Assembly: GCF_000243095.1 (NCBI RefSeq)
Contig: NZ_AHJE01000054.1
Span: forward strand, 1 to 64,000
DNA: 64,000 nt
Origin: Cupriavidus basilensis OR16
GTDB lineage: Bacteria; Pseudomonadota; Gammaproteobacteria; Burkholderiales; Burkholderiaceae
Direction: 5' to 3'
The notes beneath the pieces were generated by a model. It saw nothing but the letters and a program-made list of their open reading frames with translations, was not told the DNA's origin and did not search any database. Shown here one piece after another: positions 53,257-64,000 of this stretch. Every line of letters begins with the position of its first letter. The stretch's first letter is position 1. Made by a program: the position numbers and the translations under genes.

Positions 53257-54071
53257 ATGACAAGCAGAAATCCATCCTCCTCTGCCCCACTCCCTGCCAC
53301 GCCTGCCCGCGACGCACCGTGCCGCGGCGTTGTCCAGAGCCCAACGGCCCTGTTGTGGCAAAGCGCTTCGCCTGTCATGCAGATGCTGCTGGCGCAGATC
53401 GACCGCGTGGCCGCCACCGAAGTCACGATGCTGGCGGTCGGCGAGAGTGGCACCGGCAAGGAGCTGGTGGCCCGTGCGGTGCACGACCGGGGAGTCCGCC
53501 GGGCTGGGCCGTTCGTCGCGGTCAACTGCGCCGCGATTCCCGCCACCCTGATCGAGTCGGCATTGTTTGGCCATGAGAAAGGCGGGTTCACCGGTGCCAC
53601 ACAGCAAAAGGCGGGTTACTTCGAGCAGGCCCGCGGCGGCACGCTATTCCTGGACGAAGTCACGGAGATGGCGGCCGAGATGCAGATCAAGCTACTGCGG
53701 GTGCTGGAAACGCGCGCCTTCCATCGCGTCGGCCGCGCCCCATCCTCTCCGAGCTGCAGCGCCAGGCGCTGATGCAGCGCGCCTGGCCCGGCAACGTGCG
53801 CGAGCTCCGGAACACCATCTACCGCGCCTTTATCCTGGCGGACCGCGTCATCGATATCGCCAACCCCAGTATCGCTACCCAGCCGCCCCGCCCCAATACG
53901 CTGGACCGCTTTGTTAACGTGCCCATCGGCACCTCGCTGGCGAACGCGCAGCGCGAGCTCATCCTGGCCACGCTGGCGCGTTTCGGCGGCGACAAGCGGC
54001 AGGCAGCGCGCTCCCTGGGCATCAGCCTCAAGACGCTCTACAACCGTCTCGACACCTATCGCGCGAACTGA
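53257..54071 (+). pseudogene. Sigma-54 activator with internal deletion and frameshift
   Basis: The ATG at 53257 opens a protein without a receiver domain that goes straight into the AAA+ core: GESGTGKELVARAVHD, GGFTGATQQ and GGTLFLDEVTEM, ending in frame with AFHRVGRAP near nt 53740. The sequence then shifts frame to ALMQRAWPGNVRELRNTIYR and a Fis-type helix-turn-helix (QAARSLGISLKTLYNRLDTY). About 80-90 residues of the AAA+ domain (sensor I, arginine finger region) are missing. It is clearly a paralogue of the regulator at 51513-52922. Without the middle part it cannot hydrolyse ATP. Confidence 0.88.
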
Positions 54072-54713
54072 ATCCCGCCTTGCGGCGAGGCGGACACGGC
54101 TCTTCTTGCTTGGCAACCCGCTGGACATCCTCACCGGCTGCCGGCAAGAGCCCCCCGATCCTCTCGCCTGCCGCCGTCCACCGCGCAGCGACGATGCGCC
54201 CTGCCCCTCCTTGCGCACCCTCCTGCCGTAAGTGCAGCGCACTGGCCAGCGCGCATGCGCGTTTCTGCCAGAATGGCCGCCGCCAGACTATAGTTTTTAC
54301 ACTGTCTGCCTCACCCCGCACCGCAAGCCTCGCGCTGCACACCTCATGCGTTCCGGCCGCGCGGCCTTGGCATTGCTGGCTTGCCCGGGATTCCCATCAG
54401 CCTCGGCACTTGCCTGGCACGCACTTCGCATAGCCAGTGAGACGCAATATCCTGCCGCGCTGAGGTGGACAGCCCCGACCCGCAGGGAAAAACGCGACAG
54501 CAAGGCGAACCGCCGCAAGCGCCAGCACGCGCCGTGCCAGCACAGCGGCACCTAACCATCACTTTCCATCGCCGCTATCCACCATAGGCATTGGATATCG
54601 AAGGAGTTCCACCTTGATCCCGAGCATGCCATTTGTGGCCTTCGAGGCAATCCCGCCCGGCGGTGGACTGCTTACGGCCGCTCCGGCCTGACGGCAACCG
54701 GCGGGAAGAGAAC
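54072..54713 (+). other. 640-bp upstream region of glgE
   Basis: No gene is supported here. It holds the sigma-54-like promoter at 54415-54430, about 285 bp before the glgE start, leaving a long untranslated leader in which I see no clear riboswitch. A GGAAGAGAAC ribosome site precedes the ATG at 54714. Confidence 0.6.
54415..54430 (+). promoter_or_regulatory. Sigma-54 (-24/-12)-type promoter upstream of glgE
   Basis: TGGCACGCACTTCGCA fits the TGGCAC-N5-TTGCA consensus at all positions except one T to C (TCGCA). The invariant GG at -24 and GC at -12 have the right spacing. It lies between the genes for two sigma-54 activators and glgE, on the glgE strand. No enhancer sites are assigned. Confidence 0.6.
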
Positions 54714-57700
54714 ATGCGAATCTGCCAGATAGACCTGTCGGCCACCCTGCTTGATGGCGCCCCCGTTGCAAATGCCGATGCACTGGGCCGCGCCGCGGCG
54801 CTTGGCTTCGACCATGTCCTGCTGGCAGGCTGGCCGGTACTGCACGCACAGGGCGCCGCGCTGGCACGGGCCGTTGCGGCCTGCCGCGCGCACGGCCTGT
54901 CGTGCCTGCTGGAGCTTGCCCTGGACCGCTACCCAGACGGCGGCGCCGGCCTGGATCCCGGCTGGCGCGAGCCCGGCGGCCTGGCCGCGGATCCGCGTGA
55001 CACCGACATCCATCTGCCCGGCGTACGCCTGCGCTGGCACGATCCGCAAGTTGCATCGGCATTGGTGCCGTGGTGGGGCGAACGCCTGCGCATGACAGTG
55101 GCGGCCGGCATTGCCGGCTTTGTCTGCCGCGCGCCGGCACGCGTCGCCGGGCGGCACTGGGCTGAACTGATTGCCGGCGCTCGCCGCGCCGCGCCTGGCC
55201 GCGGCCTGGCTTTCCTGGCGTGGACGCCTGGCCTGGCGCCGACGCAACTCGACGACCTCGCGCAGGGCGGCTTCGACGGCGCCTTCTGCTCGCTGCCGTG
55301 GTGGGATTACCGCAGCGCCTGGCTCACCGAAGAAATCGCGCGCCTGCGCACCTTCGGCGCCGTGCTGGCCGCGCCGGCGCTGGAAGCGCAGGGCATCGAC
55401 GCGCTGGTTGCGCGGCGCGCCCTGTGGGCCGCCGCCGCCATCGGCGATGGCCTGCTGGCGCCGGCCGGATTCGAAGCCGGCGGCGACGGCGAAACCACGC
55501 AACCCTACGATCTTTCCCACGAGGTAATCCACGCCAACGCCTGGCTGGCTGCGCGCGGCTGCGCACCGGCGCGCAGCTTGCGGCTGGTAAACGGTGGCAA
55601 CTCGCCGCTCACTGTGCTCACGCGCATGGCCGGCGCCGCCGGCGAGGACGCCACGGCACTGGCTATCGTCATCAATCCCGATACCCAGGAGGCCGCCACG
55701 CTCGGCGCCGACCGCATCCTGGCCGCGCTGCCACAAGGCGTGGGCGCGCTGCTGCCGGCCGAGGGAGGGCCAGGTGGGGCGGATCATGCCGGGGCCATGC
55801 TCGACGCCATGGCCAATATCGCGCTTGCACCGGCCGGCATCCGGCTCTACCGCCCGGTGCCCAGTGCCGTGCAGGCCGCGCCCGCGCGGCGCGATGACAA
55901 GCGCATTGCCGCTGCCGTGCGCGACACGCTGGAAAGAAGCGTGGCCGCCGCCCTGAAAGCGCCGCGCATCGCCATCGAGAACGTGACGCCGGCCTGCGAT
56001 GCCGGGCGCTTCGCGGTACGCCGTGTGGCCGGCGAGCGGGTGGAGGTGGAAGCCGATATCTGGATGGACGGCCATGACAAGCTGGCCGCGGTGTTGCTGT
56101 GGCGCGGCCCCGGCGAGCAGGAGTGGCAGCAATCCGCGCTGGAGCCCGGCGTCAATGACCGCTGGAGCGGTAGTTTCCCTCTACGCGGGATGGGCCGCCA
56201 CGAGTTTACGGTGGAAGCATGGCGCGACACGTTCGCCAGCTGGTGCGACGAAGTCGGCAAGAAGAAGCAGGCCGGCCTGGACGTGGCGCTGGAGATCGAG
56301 GAAGGCTCGCGCCTGGTGGCCGCGGCGGTGAGCACGGCGCCCGCGGACGATGCCGAGGTGCACGCCATTGCAGCCGAGCTGGAAGCTGCGCGCGGCAATC
56401 CCGGCGGCGATGCGCACCGGCTGGAGCTGCTGCTGTCGCCGCGTACCCGCGCCGCCATGCAGGCCGCCGATCCGCGCCCTTTCTCCACGCGCCACCCGGT
56501 GGTGCTGCCAGTGGAGGCGGACCGGCTCGCGGCGCGCTTCGCCAGCTGGTATGAGCTGTTCCCGCGCTCGCAGAGCGGCGACACGCAGCGCCACGGCACC
56601 TTCGACGACGTCATCGCGCGGCTGCCTGCCATCCGTGCCATGGGCTTTGACGTGCTGTACTTCCCGCCCATCCATCCCATCGGCCGCACCCATCGCAAGG
56701 GCCGCAACAACAGCCTGCGCGCCGACCCCGGCGAGCCGGGCAGCCCTTATGCCATCGGCGGGGAAGAAGGCGGCCACGATGCGATCCACCCGGAGCTGGG
56801 CACCTTTGACGATTTCAGTCGCCTGCGCGAGGCCGCCGCCGCCGAGGGCCTGGAGCTGGCGCTCGACTTCGCCATCCAGTGCTCGCCCGACCATCCCTGG
56901 CTGCGCGACCATCCGGCGTGGTTTGCGCACCGGCCCGACGGCTCGCTGCGCTACGCGGAAAACCCGCCCAAGAAATACGAGGACATCGTCAACGTCGATT
57001 TCTACTGCAAGCCACCGGCGGACGCCGCGCTGTGGCTGGCGCTGCGCGACGTCGTCGTGTTCTGGGCCGAACAAGGCGTGCGTATCTTCCGCGTGGACAA
57101 CCCCCACACCAAGCCGCTGCCGTTCTGGGAATGGATGATCGCCGACGTGCGCTCACGCTTTCCCGACGTGCTGTTCCTGGCCGAGGCGTTCACACGGCCC
57201 AAGATGATGGCGCGCCTGGCCAAGCTCGGCTTCCATCAGTCGTACACGTACTTCACCTGGCGCAACCACAAGCGCGAGTTGATGGAGTACATGACCGAAC
57301 TCACGCAAGGTCCGCTGCGCGAGTATTTCCGGCCGCACTTCTTCGTCAATACGCCGGATATCAACCCCTACTTCCTGCACGATAGCGGCCGGCCGGGCTT
57401 TTTGATACGGGCCGCGCTGGCTACCCTGCTGTCGGGGCTGTGGGGCATGTACAGCGGCTTCGAGCTGTGTGAAGGCACGCCGGTAATGAAGGATGGCGTG
57501 CCCAAGGAAGAGTATCTGGACTCAGAGAAGTACCAGTTGCGCGCATGGGACTGGCAGCGGCCCGGCAACATCATTGCCGAGATCTCGCGGCTGAACGCGA
57601 TTCGTGCCAGCCACCCGGCTCTGCAGAATCACCTCGGCCTGCGCTTCTACCACGCCAGCGACGACGCGATGCTGTACTTCGCCCGCTTCGTGCCGCGCGT

Positions 57701-57973
57701 GTCCGGGCTAGCCGGCAGCGCCGAGCGTGCCGCCAGCTTCGGCGACGATGTGCTGCTGGCGGCGATCAGCCTGGACCCCCGCGCCGCGCGCGAGTCGGCA
57801 ATCGAGCTGCCGCTGTGGGAATGGGGCCTGCCCGACCACGGCGCGCTGGACGCCGAAGACCTGATGCATGGACCTCGCTTTACCTGGCGGGGCAAGAACC
57901 AGCGTATCCGCCTGGACCCGCACGCCCTGCCGTTCGCTCTGTGGCGTGTCCAGCCGCTGCGCGCGGGACTAGC

Positions 57974-57977
<4 letters not shown>
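54714..57977 (+). CDS. glgE: GlgE maltosyltransferase with long N-terminal extension
   Basis: A 1087-residue GH13_3 enzyme. GlgE transfers maltose from maltose 1-phosphate to alpha-1,4-glucan ends. The classical GlgE part begins about residue 390 and includes PPIHPIGRTHRKGRNN, FRVDNPHTKP (nucleophile Asp near 794) and FLAEAFTRP (acid/base Glu near 823). These positions are about 376 above those of the Mycobacterium enzyme, so the first 380 residues are an extra domain resembling a degenerate alpha-amylase barrel (RICQIDLSA, FDHVLLAGWP, GFVCRAPA). The ATG overlaps nothing upstream, while its stop overlaps the TreS start (ATGA). It is first in a polycistronic glucan operon. Confidence 0.95.
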
Positions 57978-61439
<3,462 letters not shown>

Positions 61440-61453
<14 letters not shown>

Positions 61454-63749
61454 GAGCATCCCGCCCCCCGGCGGCCCAAAGGACCAGCACGCCCCCCGGG
61501 ACATGCCCGGCGCAGGACCCGCGCCGCCGCCTCCCCTGGCTAACACGGACCTGGAGGCGCTGCTGGCGGCACGCCATGCCGACCCCTTCGCCGTACTCGG
61601 GCCGCACCCCGCGGCAGGCCACACCGTGGTGCGCGCCTGCCTGCCGGGCGCGCAGACGGCGTGGCTCGCCACCGCCGACGGCACCCGGCTGGCGGGGCTC
61701 GAACGGCTTCACCCTGGCGGCATCTTCGCCGGAGCCCTGCCCGGCTCCGCGGGCGCGCGCGACTATCGCCTCGGCATGCGCTGGCCGGACGGCAGCGAGC
61801 AGGTCAGTGCCGATCCCTACGCCTTCGGGACCTTGTTGGGCGATCTGGACCTGCACCTGATTGCCGAGGGGCGCCATTTCGAGCTGGGCCGCTGCCTGGG
61901 CGCGCAGGCGCAAGTCCTGGACGGCATCGACGGTGTGCGCTTTGCCGTATGGGCGCCCAATGCCCGGCGAGTCTCGGTGATCGGCGACTTCAACGGCTGG
62001 AACCCGGTGCGCCACCCGATGCGGCTACGCCATGGCGCCGGCATCTGGGAGCTGTTCATTCCCTGCGCGATGGGCGCCGCCCCGGGCAGCCGCTACAAGT
62101 TCGACCTGCTCGGGGCCCACGGCGAGCCGCTGCCCGACAAGGCCGACCCGGTGGCACTGGCTACCGAGGCACCGCCGGCCACCGCCTCGGTGGTCGCGCA
62201 GCCGGGTACATCGGCGCCGCCGTATGCCTGGCACGACCAGGCCTGGATGCGCCATCGTGCCATCACCGACGCGCACGCCGCGCCCATCTCCATCTATGAA
62301 ATGCACGTCACCTCCTGGCTCGCCGAGGTCAACAATCCCGTGCACGGCTGGGAACGCCTGGCCGCCCGGTTGATCCCGTATGTGCGCGAGCTGGGGTTCA
62401 CCCATGTCGAGCTGCTGCCGGTGATGGAGCATCCTTTCGGCGGATCCTGGGGCTACCAGCCGCTGTCGCTGTTTGCGCCCACCGCGCGCCTGGGGCCGCC
62501 GCAGGCGTTCGCCGCCTTCGTCGACCGCTGCCACGAGGCGGGCATCGGCGTGGTCCTGGACTGGGTGCCGGCGCATTTCCCCACCGATCCGCACGGGCTG
62601 GCCGAGTTCGACGGCACCGCGCTCTACGAATACCAGGACCCGCGCGAGGGCTTCCACCAGGACTGGAACACGCTGATCTACAATCTCGGCCGCAACGAAG
62701 TGCGCGGCTTCATGCTGGCCAGCGCCCTGCACTGGCTGGAGCAATACCATATCGACGGCCTGCGCGTGGATGCGGTGGCGTCGATGCTGTACCGCGACTA
62801 TAGCCGCGAGCCCGGCCAGTGGGTCCCCAATCGTTTCGGCGGGCGCGAAAACCTGGAGGCCGTGGCCTTCCTGCGCGAGCTCAATACCCTGGTGCGCGAG
62901 CGCTGCCGTGGCGCCATGACCATCGCCGAGGAATCCACCGCCTGGCCCGGGGTGACCGCGTCGGTGCAAAGCGGCGGGCTGGGCTTCACCTTCAAGTGGA
63001 ACATGGGGTGGATGCACGACACGCTGCGCTACCTTTCCCACGAGCCCGTGCACCGCGCCTGGCACCACCAGGACATGACCTTCGGCATGGTCTATGCCTG
63101 GTCGGAGGCCTTTGTGCTGCCGCTCTCGCATGATGAAGTCGTGCATGGCAAAGGCTCGATGATCGGCAAGACGCCCGGCGACCATTGGCAGCGCTTTGCC
63201 AGCCTGCGCGCCTATTACGGCTTCATGTGGACGCACCCCGGCAAGAAGCTGCTCTACATGGGTGCGGAGTTTGCCCAATGGCGCGAGTGGAACCACGACA
63301 CCGAGCTGGACTGGTCGTTGCTGGAGCAGCCCGAGCACCGCGGCATGCAGGCGCTGGTGCGCGACCTGAACCGCCTGCACCGGGAACTCCCGGCGCTGCA
63401 TGCGCTGGACCACCGGCCCGAGGGCTTCGGCTGGGTGGTGGGCGACGACAGCCGCAACAGCGTTTTCGCCTATCTGCGCCGGGCCGCGCTTGGCAGCCGC
63501 GACGTGGTACTGGCGGTGGTCAACATGACGCCCGTGGTGCGCCACGGCTATCGCCTGGGCGTCCCGTTCGCGGGCCGCTGGCAGGAGTGCATCAACACCG
63601 ATGCCGCCTGCTATGGCGGCAGCAACGTGGGCAACGGCGGCGAGGTCCCAGCCACCGCCACGCCCTCGCACGGCCTGCCCGCATCGCTCACGCTCTGCCT
63701 CCCGCCGCTGGCCACGCTGGTCCTGCGCTATATCCCGGAAGGAGCCTGA
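61440..63749 (+). CDS. glgB: 1,4-alpha-glucan branching enzyme
   Basis: A 769-residue GH13 branching enzyme. It starts at GTG 61440, overlapping the TreS-Mak stop by 14 bases. It has an N1-type domain and CBM48 (FAVWAPNARRVSVIGDFNGW) followed by the GH13 barrel with DWVPAHFPTD, LRVDAVASML (nucleophile near 442), TIAEESTAWPGV (acid/base near 495) and SHDEVVHGK (near 564). These are offset by about +37 from E. coli GlgB, caused by a Pro-rich N-terminal extension. It forms alpha-1,6 branches on the glucan built by GlgE. Confidence 0.97.
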
Positions 63750-63750
63750 C

Positions 63751-64000
63751 TTGCCCCCGGCCCCTGCCACCCGCATGCTGCACGGCAAGCCAACCCCGCT
63801 CGGCGCGCACTGGGATGGGCTCGGGATCAACTTTGCCGTGTTCTCCGCCAATGCCGCGCGGATCGACCTGTGCCTGTTCTCTGCCAACGGCCGCAAGGAG
63901 CTGGCGCGAATCACGCTGCCGGAATGCACCGACGAGATCTGGCACGGCTACCTGCCGCACGCTGCGATCGGCACGGTTTACGGCTATCGCGCGTTTGGTC
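63751..64000 (+). CDS. glgX: Glycogen debranching enzyme, 5' part only
   Basis: The first about 83 residues are visible: MLHGKPTPLGAHWDGLGINF, AVFSANAARIDLCLF and WHGYLPHAAIGTVYGYRAFG, the CBM48 start of GlgX-type debranching enzymes (isoamylase family). TTG at 63751 or ATG at 63775 could be the start; a GGAAGGAGC site suits the TTG. It lies one base after the glgB stop and continues past the window. It would trim alpha-1,6 branches. Confidence 0.92.
   Translation, partial: MPPAPATRMLHGKPTPLGAHWDGLGINFAVFSANAARIDLCLFSANGRKELARITLPECTDEIWHGYLPHAAIGTVYGYRAFG

Noticed and set aside
54672..56132. A 486-residue minus-strand frame opposite glgE
   Set aside because: Composition is typical of antisense to GC-rich coding sequence and no motif is visible.
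62025..63929. A 634-residue open frame on the minus strand across glgB
   Set aside because: It lies antisense to a fully conserved branching enzyme and has no recognisable domain; long antisense frames are expected at this GC content.

Overview
The window looks like chromosomal or megaplasmid DNA of a Burkholderiales beta-proteobacterium, most likely Cupriavidus or a close Ralstonia relative. The basis is high GC, Burkholderiales-type trimeric porins, a Bug-family solute receptor, many SDR/TetR/acyl-CoA genes and a GlgE-type alpha-glucan cluster. This is inferred from protein style; no rRNA or tRNA gene was seen.

Layout. 0-3 kb: an S8 protease whose C-terminus runs in frame into a truncated membrane GGDEF protein. 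3-4.6 kb: an apparently complete ISNCY-type insertion sequence. 4.7-11.9 kb: an RND efflux locus (outer-membrane lipoprotein, TetR regulator, adaptor, inner-membrane pump) with two near-identical operators; the pump gene is broken. 12-13.7 kb: an AT-richer porin pseudogene and a 3' fragment of the same IS. 14-19.5 kb: TetR regulator, old yellow enzyme, two alpha/beta hydrolases and two SDRs. 19.7-28.5 kb: a porin, then a minus-strand catabolic operon (MFS, epoxide-hydrolase-like, acyl-CoA synthetase, class II aldolase, HAD dehalogenase) that is heavily degraded, plus an HD-domain protein and a Crp/Fnr regulator. 28.7-32.9 kb: quinone-oxidoreductase-like enzyme, DUF2147 protein, SDR and TetR genes with a shared operator, and gene debris. 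33-40.5 kb: a compact, intact eight-gene catabolic operon (SDR, Bug receptor, NTF2-like, enoyl-CoA hydratase, two hydrolases, acyl-CoA synthetase, IclR). 40.6-45.3 kb: thiolase and ISKra4 debris, a LexA box with a small gene, an SGNH lipoprotein esterase and small orphan proteins. 45.9-54 kb: hybrid histidine kinase, kinase-like protein, broken glgP and two NtrC-type regulators (one broken). 54.7-64 kb: overlapping glgE, treS-maltokinase, glgB and glgX (cut by the window end).

Working together. The glycan genes form the GlgE/trehalose route: TreS interconverts trehalose and maltose, the fused kinase makes maltose 1-phosphate, GlgE polymerises it, GlgB branches, GlgX debranches and GlgP would phosphorolyse. 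A sigma-54-like promoter lies upstream of glgE, next to two genes for sigma-54 activators.

A striking feature of the whole window is the number of genes with one short internal deletion, in or out of frame (RND pump, SDR, acyl-CoA synthetase, MFS pair, hybrid kinase, glgP, sigma-54 activator). Either this genome is decaying by small deletions or the assembly drops short segments; raw reads would decide.
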